NCBI RefSeq assembly: GCF_049445995.1
Contig: NZ_JBMSDZ010000011.1
Coordinates: 1-64,000, forward strand
Length of the DNA: 64,000 nt
DNA from: Dyella_A sp049445995
Lineage (GTDB): Bacteria > Pseudomonadota > Gammaproteobacteria > Xanthomonadales > Rhodanobacteraceae
Direction of reading: 5' to 3'
The position numbers and the translations under genes are program-made. The stretch's first letter is position 1. Every line of letters starts with the position of its first letter. The notes below the pieces were generated by a model. It was not told the origin of the DNA. It saw only the letters and a list, made by a program, of their open reading frames with translations, and did not search any database. Positions 28,520 to 37,216 of the stretch are shown here, one piece after another.

Positions 28520-29692
28520 ATGGAGTTGCACCGCATGCGTCCGTTCCCCCTCGGCGAAGACATCGACCTGCTGCGCGAGACCGTGCACGCCTTCGCAGAG
28601 AAGGAAATCGCCCCGCGCGCCGACCAGATCGACCGCAACAACGCGTTCCCGGACGACCTGTGGCGCAAGTTCGGCGACCTCGGCCTGCTCGGCATCACCA
28701 TCCCGGTGGAGTACGGCGGCAGCGGCATGGGCTTCCTGGCGCACACGGTGGCGATGGAGGAGATCTCGCGCGCATCGGGCTCGGTCGGCCTGTCCTACGG
28801 CGCGCACTCCAACCTCGCGGTGCAGAACATCTTCCACAATGGCAACGAGGCGCAGCGGCAGAAGTACATCCCGAAACTGTGCTCGGGCGAGTACGTGGGC
28901 GCGCTGGCGATGAGCGAGCCGGGCGCCGGCTCCGACGTGGTCGGCTCGATGAGCTGCAAGGCCGAGCTGAAGGGCGACGTGTGGGTGGCCAACGGCTCGA
29001 AGATGTGGATCACCAACGGCCCCGACGCCGACGTGCTGCTGGTATACATGCGCACTGCGCCGCGCGCCGCCGGCAGCCGCTGCATGACCGCCTTCATCGT
29101 CGAGAAGGGCATGAAGGGTTTCACCACCGCGCAGAAGCTGGACAAGCTCGGCATGCGCGGCTCCAACACCTGCGAGCTGGTGTTCGACAACTGTGAGATC
29201 CCGACCGGGAATATCGTCGGCGAAGTGAACGAAGGCGTGCGCGTGCTGATGAGCGGCCTGGATACCGAACGCCTGGTGCTCTCCGGCGGCCCGCTCGGCC
29301 TGATGCAGGCGGCGCTGGACCTCACCCTGCCCTACGTGCGCGAGCGCAAGCAGTTCAATGCGCCGATCGGCACCTTCGGCATGATGCAGGCGAAGGTGGC
29401 CGACATGTACACCGCGCTGCAGTCCTCGCGCGGCTTCGCCTACATGGTCGCGCAGCAGCTCGACGCCGGATACAAGTCGCGCATCGATCCGGCCGCCTGC
29501 CTGCTCAACGCCTCGACCAACGCGGTGAAGGTGGCGCTGGAGGCGATCCAGGCGCTGGGCGGCAACGGCTACATCAACGACTACCCGGCCGGCCGCCTGC
29601 TGCGCGACGCCAAGCTGTACGAGATCGGCGCCGGCACCAACGAGATCCGCCGCATGCTGATCGGCCGCGAGCTGTTCCACGGCAAGAGCTGA
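28520..29692 (+). CDS. liuA: Isovaleryl-CoA dehydrogenase
   Basis: 390 residues. This FAD acyl-CoA dehydrogenase converts isovaleryl-CoA to 3-methylcrotonyl-CoA, the first dedicated step of leucine breakdown. Motifs: ALAMSEPGAGSDVVGSM (FAD), WITNGPDAD, KLGMRGSNTCEL, and RKQFNAPIGTFGMMQ. The isovaleryl type is indicated by the catalytic glutamate in LDTERLVLSGGPLG, together with Ala rather than Glu in the late YEIGAGTNEIRR segment. GAGGAA lies before the ATG at 28520. A terminator follows. The rest of the pathway (liuB, C, D, E) is downstream but interrupted by unrelated genes. Confidence 0.94.
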   Translation: MELHRMRPFPLGEDIDLLRETVHAFAEKEIAPRADQIDRNNAFPDDLWRKFGDLGLLGITIPVEYGGSGMGFLAHTVAMEEISRASGSVGLSYGAHSNLAVQNIFHNGNEAQRQKYIPKLCSGEYVGALAMSEPGAGSDVVGSMSCKAELKGDVWVANGSKMWITNGPDADVLLVYMRTAPRAAGSRCMTAFIVEKGMKGFTTAQKLDKLGMRGSNTCELVFDNCEIPTGNIVGEVNEGVRVLMSGLDTERLVLSGGPLGLMQAALDLTLPYVRERKQFNAPIGTFGMMQAKVADMYTALQSSRGFAYMVAQQLDAGYKSRIDPAACLLNASTNAVKVALEAIQALGGNGYINDYPAGRLLRDAKLYEIGAGTNEIRRMLIGRELFHGKS

Positions 29693-29716
29693 ATCATCCG
29701 AAGCCGATGCCCGAAT

Positions 29717-29747
29717 GAAAACGGCCCGCGCAATGCGGGCCGTTTCC
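29717..29747. terminator. Bidirectional terminator between liuA and the S8 autotransporter
   Basis: GAAAACGGCCCGC and GCGGGCCGTTTCC form a long stem. It lies between two convergent genes, 25 bp after the liuA stop and 26 bp past the autotransporter stop. Confidence 0.85.
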
Positions 29748-29772
29748 GTTGCACAGCGGCGATGGATGTCGC

Positions 29773-32580
29773 TCAGAACGCCAGCCGGTAGTTCAGCGTC
29801 GCCATGCGCGCATGGTCGCGCTGGCCCAGGTATTGGTCCACGCCCAGCCCGAAGCTGCTGCGCGGGGAGATCGTCCAGTCCAGCCCGGTGCCGATCATGC
29901 CGCCGTAGCGCGCGACCCCGACGCCGCCCACCGGCGCCCACTGATTCACGCCGGTGAAGCTGGCCTCGAACACGTCGCCGCGCAGGCCGAACGTGCGCTG
30001 CCACTGCAGGCGGCCGGTCCATTCCAGGCGCGAGCCGTTGCCCAGCGTCCAGTCCTGGCTGGCGCGCAGGCCCGCACCCGCCTGCCAGCGCGCGATGGTC
30101 TGCGCGGGCGTCTTCAGGCCGAAGCCGAAGCCGCCGGTTTCGCTGAAGGCATCGCGGCGGATCTGCGCGTACTGCAGGTTGGCGTAGGGCGTCAGGTGCA
30201 TGCCGCCGACACCGAAGCGGTAGCCGCTTTCGCCATAGGCCACGCCGTAGCGGCCGTGGGTGTTGCTGGCCACGCCGCTGCCGAAGCTGCCGAGCTGCAC
30301 CGAGCGGCGCATGGTCTCGCGATACTGCCCCGCCCCGAAGCGGCCCACCACGTACCACGAGCCCTTCACCACACCGCCGTAGAGCATCGCTTCCATCGCG
30401 TGGCTGCGGCCCTGGTCGACCGACTCGGCGAGGCGACCGAGACCGTCGGTCTGGCTGATCGCGTAGCCGGCGAAGCCATGCGTGTCGAATCGGCGGTCGG
30501 CGCCGGTCATCCAGCCGTTGAGGTCCACGCCCACGTTGCCGTAGCCGGCACGCGACATCGCGCCGTGATAGCCGAGGCTCTGGCTCCACGCGCTGGCCTG
30601 CGGGCCGTCGAGCAACTGGTCGACGTGGTCGGACAGCGCGCGCGTGCCCGCGTCGATCGCCTCGAAGGTCATCGCCGCGCTGGCCGCATGCAGCTGGCCG
30701 GACAGGCTCTGCAGCGAGCTCTGCAAGGCGGCCGTGCTCATCACATGCTGCAGGCTGGCGGCGCCGGCGACGAACTCGCTGCCCACCGGCGAGACCGGGC
30801 TGACGCCACCGCCGAACTGCGCGTTGAGCTGCTCGAACGCGCCCTGCACCCGCTGCGCCGCGCCGAACGAGGCGGCGGTGTAGCTGGCGCCGGACACCTG
30901 GATGACATTCACCTGGGTCACGTCGAGCCAGGCGCTGGTGGCATCGTAATTGAGCGTGGCGGTCAGCAGCACGTTGCTCGGCGTGTTGAGCGCGTCGAAG
31001 GTGCCGCTCAGGCCCTGTCCGGTGGTGAGCACGTTGGTGTGTGAACTGATGGTGTAGTTGCTGTTCTTGTCGTAGACGTAGAGGTCGCCGCCGTTGAGCG
31101 TGGCGGTGCCGGTCACCGTGAGCGACGAGCCCAGCGACAGCGCGAGCCGCCCGCCGGCCTGCTGCACGTAGTTGCCACCCACGGTGGTGCCGCCGGCGTT
31201 GCCCAGGTCCAGCGTGCCCGCGTTGGTGACGTTGCCGCCGACGTGGTTGGCGCCGAAGGCGGCGAGCGATGCGATGTCGACGCTGCCGACCAGCGAGTCG
31301 GCGATCAGCCCGCCCCCCTGCACCCGGGTGAGGCCGGTGTAGGTGGCGGGCTGGCTCAGCGTGAGCGTGCCCGAGCCCTGCTTGATCAGGCCGCCGGCGC
31401 CGGAGATCGGGTTGTCCCAGCTCGACGAGCCACTGAAGCTCACGGTGACGTCGCCCCAGTTGAACTGCGCCGGTCCCTTCACTGCCTTGCCCACGTCGAG
31501 CAGGCCGTAGCCGAAGGTGGCATCCACGCCCGGCGCGCCGAGATCCTTGGCGGTGCCCAGCAGGGTCTGCCGCACCAGGTCGTTGTTGAAGTACGGGAAG
31601 GCCTGCCACACGTCGGCCGCCGCACCGGCCACCGCCGGGGTGGCGAACGAGGTGCCCGAGACCACGTAATAGGTGGGGTGCCCCGCGGTGTCGTCCGCAC
31701 CGGTGACGACCACGTCGCCCGGCGCGACCAGGCAGTAGTTCATCGCCTTGCCGCAGGCGTTGGAGTAACTGGCCAGTTGGGTGGGATGCAGCGTGTCGAG
31801 CGCCGCCACCGTCAGCCAGCCGCGCTCCAGGTCGGGCGCGTAATACGGAATGGCCGCGGTATCGGAGGGCTCGCCGAGACTCTCATTGCCGGTGGCGAAC
31901 ACCACCAGGCCATCGTGGTCGACCACGAACGGACGGAACGCATTGCCGAACGCGGTGCCCACCGCCGCCGCGTTGGACGGGTCGAAATACAGCCCGCCCC
32001 AGGAATTGTTCATCACCTGCACGCCTTGGGTGATCAGGTCCGGCAGCAGGTACTGGCCGAAGAAATCCGCATCGGACGGCATGACCTTGTTGCCCAGGCC
32101 CGAACCGTCGTCCTTCGGCGGCGTGTCGTTGATGATGCGCGCGGAGACCAGCCCGGCATCCGGCGCGATGCCGCCCGGCCACTGGCCGAACGGCCGGCCG
32201 GCTGCGATCTGCGAGACCCAGGTGCCGTGGCCGACCACGTCGCCCCTGGTGGTGTCGTTGGTCGCCGGATCGACATAAAGGAGCAGCGCCTTGACCCGCC
32301 CGGTGAGCGCCGGGTGGGCAGGGTTGATGCCGGTGTCGACGACGCCGATGGTCACGCCGGCGCCAGTGAAACCGGCGGCGTGCGCGGCGTAGGTGTCGGT
32401 CAGCGCCAGGTGCGAATCGATATCCGGCTGCGCCGTCGGCGTCGATGCCGGTGCCGGCGGCGGCGCACTGGTCGGACGCACGTTGCCGCCACCGCCTCCG
32501 CAGCCGGCCAGCCCGAGGGCGGCGGCAATCATCAACGGCATGCGGCGCGGCATCGGCGCCCGTCCTGGCTTGCTCATCAT
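29773..32580 (-). CDS. Lipidated S8 serine protease autotransporter
   Basis: 935 residues. The N-terminus has a signal peptide with a lipobox (LAGC, Cys27) and a poly-Gly and Pro/Ala-rich spacer. The subtilisin domain covers about 55-365, with Asp82 (VVDTG), His118 (GHGT) and Ser311 (SGTSFATP). A beta-helical passenger part follows (about 385-560, GGLIKQGSGTLTLSQPATYTG, autotransporter-type repeats). The C-terminal beta-barrel (about 650-935) ends in the outer-membrane signature NYRLAF. Lipidated subtilisin autotransporters such as NalP and SphB1 process other surface proteins; a similar role is inferred. Before the ATG is GGGGGAGA. It converges on liuA and has its own promoter region shared with the divergent thiolase gene. 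Confidence 0.9.
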   Translation of the reverse strand: MMSKPGRAPMPRRMPLMIAAALGLAGCGGGGGNVRPTSAPPPAPASTPTAQPDIDSHLALTDTYAAHAAGFTGAGVTIGVVDTGINPAHPALTGRVKALLLYVDPATNDTTRGDVVGHGTWVSQIAAGRPFGQWPGGIAPDAGLVSARIINDTPPKDDGSGLGNKVMPSDADFFGQYLLPDLITQGVQVMNNSWGGLYFDPSNAAAVGTAFGNAFRPFVVDHDGLVVFATGNESLGEPSDTAAIPYYAPDLERGWLTVAALDTLHPTQLASYSNACGKAMNYCLVAPGDVVVTGADDTAGHPTYYVVSGTSFATPAVAGAAADVWQAFPYFNNDLVRQTLLGTAKDLGAPGVDATFGYGLLDVGKAVKGPAQFNWGDVTVSFSGSSSWDNPISGAGGLIKQGSGTLTLSQPATYTGLTRVQGGGLIADSLVGSVDIASLAAFGANHVGGNVTNAGTLDLGNAGGTTVGGNYVQQAGGRLALSLGSSLTVTGTATLNGGDLYVYDKNSNYTISSHTNVLTTGQGLSGTFDALNTPSNVLLTATLNYDATSAWLDVTQVNVIQVSGASYTAASFGAAQRVQGAFEQLNAQFGGGVSPVSPVGSEFVAGAASLQHVMSTAALQSSLQSLSGQLHAASAAMTFEAIDAGTRALSDHVDQLLDGPQASAWSQSLGYHGAMSRAGYGNVGVDLNGWMTGADRRFDTHGFAGYAISQTDGLGRLAESVDQGRSHAMEAMLYGGVVKGSWYVVGRFGAGQYRETMRRSVQLGSFGSGVASNTHGRYGVAYGESGYRFGVGGMHLTPYANLQYAQIRRDAFSETGGFGFGLKTPAQTIARWQAGAGLRASQDWTLGNGSRLEWTGRLQWQRTFGLRGDVFEASFTGVNQWAPVGGVGVARYGGMIGTGLDWTISPRSSFGLGVDQYLGQRDHARMATLNYRLAF

Positions 32581-32782
32581 GGTGTCTCCCCCGGCAGCGT
32601 GATCGTGAGAACGGGCGGCCCCTCCGCCAACCTGTCTACAACGCGACCGGTTGCATTACACCCTACCGCCGTGGGACGCACCAGCTCGTCGCGAACGATG
32701 GTTTGCCGCCCTCCGCCGACGGCTGCGATAATCGCAGGGTTCCTACCGCGCCATCGCGCCCCAGGTTTCCCCGGAGAATCCC

Positions 32783-33967
32783 ATGTCTGTCGTCAGCGTA
32801 GTGATTGCCGGTGCCAAGCGCACCGCCATCGGTTCCTTCCTCGGCCAGTTCACCGGCGTGCCTGCGCCCAGGCTCGGTGCCACCGCGATCAAGGCCGCGC
32901 TGGAGCAGTCCGGCGTGCCGGCCGCCGACGTCGGCGAGGTGATCATGGGCTGCGTGCTGCCGGCCAACCTCGGCCAGGCGCCGGCCCGCCAGGCGTCGAT
33001 CCACGCCGGCCTGCCGCTGTCGGTCGGCGCCACCACCGTCAACAAGGTGTGCGGCTCGGGCATGAAGGCGATCATGCTCGGCCACGATCTGATCAAGGCC
33101 GGCTCGGTCGGCGTGGTGGTGGCCGGCGGCATGGAGTCGATGACCAACGCCCCGCACATGGTCAACGCCCGCACCGGCATCCGCTACGGCGACGGCCAGC
33201 TGGTCGACCACATGGCATGGGACGGCCTGACCAACCCGTACGACGGCAAGGCGATGGGCGTGTTCGGTGAACTGTGCGCCGACAAGTACCACTTCACCCG
33301 CGAGGAGCAGGACGCGTTCGCCACCACCTCGGTGACCCGCGCGCTGGAGGCGCAGAAGAACGGCGCCTTCGCCGGCGAGATCGCTCCGGTCACGGTGACC
33401 GGCCGCAAGGGCGACGTGGTGGTGGATACCGACGAGCAGCCCGGCCGCTCGGACGTCAGCAAGATCCCCACCCTGCGTCCGGCATTCAGGAAGGACAACG
33501 GCACCATCACCGCCGCCAGCTCGTCGAGCATCTCCGACGGCGCCGCCGCCGTGGTGCTGCTCTCGGCCGACGACGCCAAGGCGCGCGGCCTCGCGCCGCT
33601 CGCCCGCATCGTGGCGCACGCCACCCATTCGCAGGAGCCGGAGTGGTTCACCACCGCGCCGGTGGGCGCGATCCAGAAGGTGCTGGCCAAGGCCGGCTGG
33701 AAAGTCGGTGACGTGGACCTGTTCGAGATCAACGAGGCGTTCGCCGTGGTGGCGATGGCGCCGATCAGGGAGCTGGGCATTTCGCACGACAAGGTCAACG
33801 TCAACGGCGGCGCCTGCGCGCTCGGCCACCCGATCGGCGCCAGCGGCGCGCGCCTGGTGGTGACCCTGCTCAACGCGCTGGAAGTGCGTGGCCTCAAGCG
33901 CGGCATCGCCACGCTGTGCATCGGCGGCGGCGAGGCGACGGCCATTGCAGTGGAGCGCATCGACTGA
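32783..33967 (+). CDS. Acetyl-CoA C-acyltransferase (thiolase)
   Basis: 394 residues, a complete type II thiolase. It cleaves acetoacetyl-CoA or 2-methylacetoacetyl-CoA to acetyl-CoA plus the shorter acyl-CoA, or runs in reverse. The acylated Cys90 is in NKVCGSGMKA. The other catalytic residues are in NEAFAVV, GGACALGHPIGASG (His) and CIGGGEATA (Cys). The family signatures are intact. It is placed between liuA and liuB and so probably serves branched-chain amino acid catabolism, for example acetoacetyl-CoA after LiuE or the isoleucine path. A biosynthetic (phaA-type) role cannot be excluded. Confidence 0.92.
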   Translation: MSVVSVVIAGAKRTAIGSFLGQFTGVPAPRLGATAIKAALEQSGVPAADVGEVIMGCVLPANLGQAPARQASIHAGLPLSVGATTVNKVCGSGMKAIMLGHDLIKAGSVGVVVAGGMESMTNAPHMVNARTGIRYGDGQLVDHMAWDGLTNPYDGKAMGVFGELCADKYHFTREEQDAFATTSVTRALEAQKNGAFAGEIAPVTVTGRKGDVVVDTDEQPGRSDVSKIPTLRPAFRKDNGTITAASSSSISDGAAAVVLLSADDAKARGLAPLARIVAHATHSQEPEWFTTAPVGAIQKVLAKAGWKVGDVDLFEINEAFAVVAMAPIRELGISHDKVNVNGGACALGHPIGASGARLVVTLLNALEVRGLKRGIATLCIGGGEATAIAVERID

Positions 33968-34129
33968 ATCGTCACGCACCCGGATCGACAATCCAGGCGC
34001 CCCCCAAGGCTGATGCTTAACAGACACGTTAATGTGCATTACGGCGTATCAAGAAAGCGGTAGCGACTTTCATCCGAACGAGCTATTAATACGCGGCCAT
34101 ACGGCATTCCACGGCAAAGGAGATCCACT

Positions 34130-34537
34130 ATGAAGTTCACGCGTACCCTACTCGCCTCCGCGCTCGTCGCGCTGCTGGCGGCTTGCAGCAACGGCGCGCA
34201 GGATTCCGCGCAGGACGCCCAGAAGTCCGCTGACCAGGCTCAGCAGGCTTCCGACCAGGCCCAGAAGGCTGCTGCAACTGCCCCGACGGCGGCGACCGAG
34301 CAGGCGGCTGACCAGGCCAAGATGGCCTCGGACACGGCCTCCATGGCTGCCGAGCAGGCCAAGCAGGCCGCTGCTGCGGCTTCCGCTGGCGCCCCGGCGT
34401 CGAGCATGACCGCGTCCGGCGACGGCATGACGAAGGATGCCAAGGACGCTGCCTCCAACGCTGCGAACCAGGCCGATAAGGCTGCGGACGCCGCCAAGGA
34501 CGCCGCCGACAACGCGAAGGACGCTTCGGGCAAGTAA
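34130..34537 (+). CDS. Small Ala/Lys/Gln-rich lipoprotein
   Basis: 135 residues. The signal peptide ends in LLAAC (Cys19). The mature part is almost all Ala, Asp, Gln, Lys, Ser and Glu in short periodic units (SADQAQQASDQAQKAA, AADQAKMASDTASMAAEQAKQAA, DAASNAANQADKAADAAKDAADNAKDA), without aromatics or Pro except around AGAPAS. This suggests a long amphipathic helix or alanine-zipper coiled coil, similar in idea to Lpp-type murein lipoproteins. AAAGGAG precedes the ATG. A strong terminator follows. No catalytic domain is visible and the role is unknown. Confidence 0.85.
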   Translation: MKFTRTLLASALVALLAACSNGAQDSAQDAQKSADQAQQASDQAQKAAATAPTAATEQAADQAKMASDTASMAAEQAKQAAAAASAGAPASSMTASGDGMTKDAKDAASNAANQADKAADAAKDAADNAKDASGK

Positions 34538-34564
34538 TCCGCCCGCGGGTTTTTCGATACAGGA

Positions 34565-34597
34565 AACCGGCCACCCCAGGGTGGCCGGTTTTTTTGT
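34565..34597 (+). terminator. Strong intrinsic terminator after the Ala-rich lipoprotein
   Basis: AACCGGCCACC and GGTGGCCGGTT form a perfect stem, followed by a run of seven T. Confidence 0.95.
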
Positions 34598-34652
34598 GAC
34601 GCCATGAGACAGGCTGCCGAGCCGGGGCGTTCGGCCATGTATTCCACCGGGT

Positions 34653-34680
34653 AAAAAAGCCCCGGTTGCACCGGGGCTTC
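34653..34680 (-). terminator. Intrinsic terminator after the TonB receptor
   Basis: On the minus strand GAAGCCCCGG and CCGGGGCTT pair, followed by six T. It lies about 27 bp past the TonB receptor stop codon. Confidence 0.9.
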
Positions 34681-34706
34681 GACCGCGCATGGCGAATGTT
34701 CCGGAA

Positions 34707-37184
34707 CTAGAAGTTCTGGGTGAAGCGCACGCCGATCGTCCGCGGCTGGTTGGTGACCGTGTAGACCTGGCCGTTGGGATACTGCGGCACCACGCCGTGC
34801 GCCGCGCATGTCGCCGCGGCGCACTCGGCGTACCTGTAGAGCGCCGCCCGTTCGTCGAACACGTTGTTGACGTACAGGTCCACCGAGAAACTGCTCCAGT
34901 TGAATCCGGCGGAGAGATCGAAGGTGGTGTAGGCCGGCAGATTGCCGATCAGACCGTTTTCGACGGTGCGCAGGTCGGAACGGCGCTGGCCGACATGCAC
35001 CACCGCCCCCTGCACGAAGGCCTCGTTTTGACCGACGTCCCACGAATAACGGGCCACCAGGTTGCCCTTGAACTTCGGCGTCACGGGCAACCGGCTGCCC
35101 TTCGGGGCTTGCGGCGTGGGGCACTCGGTGACCGGCTTGCCGGTGGCATCGGTAAAGCCGCAGTAGTTCGCCGTGAGCTTGGCGTCGTAGAAGGCCAGGC
35201 CACCGCTGAGCTGCAGGTTGTAGGTGGCCGCCCAGGTCAGCTCCGTCTCCATGCCGCGGACCCGGGCCTGGTTGGCGTTGCGGATCTCGGTCAGGCCGTT
35301 GGCGCCCAGGATGCTGAACTGGAAGTCCTTCCATTCCTCCTGGAACACCGAGCCGTTGAACGACAGCCGGTTGTTGAGCCAGGTGGTCTTCCAGCCCAGC
35401 TCGTAGTTGGTCAGGTAGTCCGACTTGTACGGCGGCAGCGAACCGCGGCGGTTGATGCCGCCGGGGCGGTAGCCTTCCGAACGGGTCGCGTAGACCATCT
35501 TGGTCGGCGTGATGTTCCAGGTCAGGTTGATCTTGCCGAGCGAACCGGTTTCCTTGACGTTCTTGTTGAAGTCCAGGCACGGCGCGCCGCGATACGGCAT
35601 GGGCGAGATGCAGCCCGCCTCGCCGTAGCTCGATCCCGGGGAGAAGCCTTTGCTGAACCCGTAGAAACCGCCCAGGCTGTTGTCGGCGCGGAAATAGCGC
35701 CCGCCGATGGTCGCCGTGAGGGTATCGGGGATGAGGTCGTAGGACAGCTCGCCGAAGACGGCCTCGTCCTTGTCGGTGCGTACCTGCTCGGTGAGCCAGA
35801 TGGTGCTGGGCCAGCCGGGCACGGTGAGCGCGTCGGACAGGCCGTCGATCTTGTAGCGCTGTTCGATGTCGTGCACCGACTTTTCCCAGAACAGTCCACC
35901 GACCACGCGCAGGCGGTCCTCCTTCGGCGACGCCAGGCGCAGCTCGTGGCTGTCCATGGTGTAGTGGTCCTTGCCGATGATGTACTGCGACGGATTGATC
36001 AGCGCGCCGCTGTTGTCGTAGATGTATGCGCCGTAGCCGTACAGCGTGTCATACCAGAACGAATAGTCGCTGTAGTCGTTGTGCTCTTCCTGGTCACGCT
36101 TGAGGTGCGCGTAGGCATAGGTCAGGTCGAAGTTGCCGATCTTGCCCTGCACCGTCATCGCCGCCTGCCACCAGCGATCGGTCGAACGCTCGGGGTAGAA
36201 GTGGGTGATCGAGAGATCGCCAAGCGTCTCGTCGCTGGCCATGTTGCCGTGGGTGGTGGTCTTCTGGCCCATGAAGGTGCCGTTGATCGACCAGTCCTCG
36301 TTGAGGTCGACCTTCAGCGCCGCACGCGCGCCGTTGATGTCGTTGCTGTTGTAGTTCTTCCTGGCCGCATGCGTGCACACCAGCAGGCTGCCGGGCGTGC
36401 ACGTGGGGGCATTGCTGACCGTGCCGCCCCAGCTTGGATAGGTGCGCGTGCCGGCAACGTTGTCGACGTAGCCGGCATCACGCTCGTGCCAGCCGACCAG
36501 GCGGATCGCGGCCGTCCTGGAGATCGGCACGTTGACCATGCCTTCCACCACGTGACCGATGCCGCCGTTGGCAACCGAGTCGATGCCGGCCGAGTAGCTG
36601 GCGGCGAAACCGCCGGGATCGGGCTTGTTGGTGATGATGCGCAGGGCACCGGCCTGGGCACTGGCACCGTAGAGCGTACCCTGCGGGCCGGCCAGCACCT
36701 CGACGCGGGCGATGTCGTACATGTGGATGTCGAGCGGACCGGTGACGGTGGTGACCGGCTGCTCGTCCAGATACACGCCCACGCTGGGCCTTGAAGCGGA
36801 GTGGTTGCCGTCACCGCCGCTGGCGATGCCGCGCATGTAGATCTCGGAGAAGCCGGGCGCCAGGCTCTGGTAGGACACGCTGGGCAGGTACTTCACGTAG
36901 TCGTCGAAGTTGCTGATGTGCAGCTGCTCGATCTTCTCGGTGCCCAGCACCTGGATGCTGATCGGCACCTTCTGCAGGTTCTCCGTGCGCTTCTGCGCCG
37001 TCACCGTCACGGCGCTGAGCTGGGCCACCTTCTGGTCCTTCGGCGGCGCGGTGGGCGACGGCGTACTGGCGTCCTGGGCGAACGCGGGCGCGGCGATGGC
37101 CAGGCAGATCGCGGCGGCCAACGGCATGCGGGACAGGCGCCTGCGCACGTTCCCGGAAACTGGTGTATTGCGGTATCGATGCAT
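34707..37184 (-). CDS. TonB-dependent outer-membrane receptor
   Basis: 825 residues. The signal peptide (about 1-36, ending AAPAFAQ) is followed by a Pro/Ser/Thr-rich spacer. A TonB-box-like LSAVTVTAQKR comes next, then a plug domain (about 65-180, LQKVPISIQVLG, SVGVYLDEQPV, DIARVEVLAGPQGTLYGASAQAGALRIITNKP) and a 22-strand barrel ending in IGVRFTQNF. It should import an unknown large ligand. ATG 37184 is preceded by GGGAGGGG. The upstream gene, 32 bp away in the same direction, encodes a TPR-sulfotransferase, so the two form an operon. No iron box is obvious; the ligand may be a glycoside or a sulfated/modified compound (speculation). Confidence 0.92.
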   Translation of the reverse strand: MHRYRNTPVSGNVRRRLSRMPLAAAICLAIAAPAFAQDASTPSPTAPPKDQKVAQLSAVTVTAQKRTENLQKVPISIQVLGTEKIEQLHISNFDDYVKYLPSVSYQSLAPGFSEIYMRGIASGGDGNHSASRPSVGVYLDEQPVTTVTGPLDIHMYDIARVEVLAGPQGTLYGASAQAGALRIITNKPDPGGFAASYSAGIDSVANGGIGHVVEGMVNVPISRTAAIRLVGWHERDAGYVDNVAGTRTYPSWGGTVSNAPTCTPGSLLVCTHAARKNYNSNDINGARAALKVDLNEDWSINGTFMGQKTTTHGNMASDETLGDLSITHFYPERSTDRWWQAAMTVQGKIGNFDLTYAYAHLKRDQEEHNDYSDYSFWYDTLYGYGAYIYDNSGALINPSQYIIGKDHYTMDSHELRLASPKEDRLRVVGGLFWEKSVHDIEQRYKIDGLSDALTVPGWPSTIWLTEQVRTDKDEAVFGELSYDLIPDTLTATIGGRYFRADNSLGGFYGFSKGFSPGSSYGEAGCISPMPYRGAPCLDFNKNVKETGSLGKINLTWNITPTKMVYATRSEGYRPGGINRRGSLPPYKSDYLTNYELGWKTTWLNNRLSFNGSVFQEEWKDFQFSILGANGLTEIRNANQARVRGMETELTWAATYNLQLSGGLAFYDAKLTANYCGFTDATGKPVTECPTPQAPKGSRLPVTPKFKGNLVARYSWDVGQNEAFVQGAVVHVGQRRSDLRTVENGLIGNLPAYTTFDLSAGFNWSSFSVDLYVNNVFDERAALYRYAECAAATCAAHGVVPQYPNGQVYTVTNQPRTIGVRFTQNF

Positions 37185-37216
37185 CGGTTCCCCTCCCTCA
37201 AGTAAACAACCTGGAT

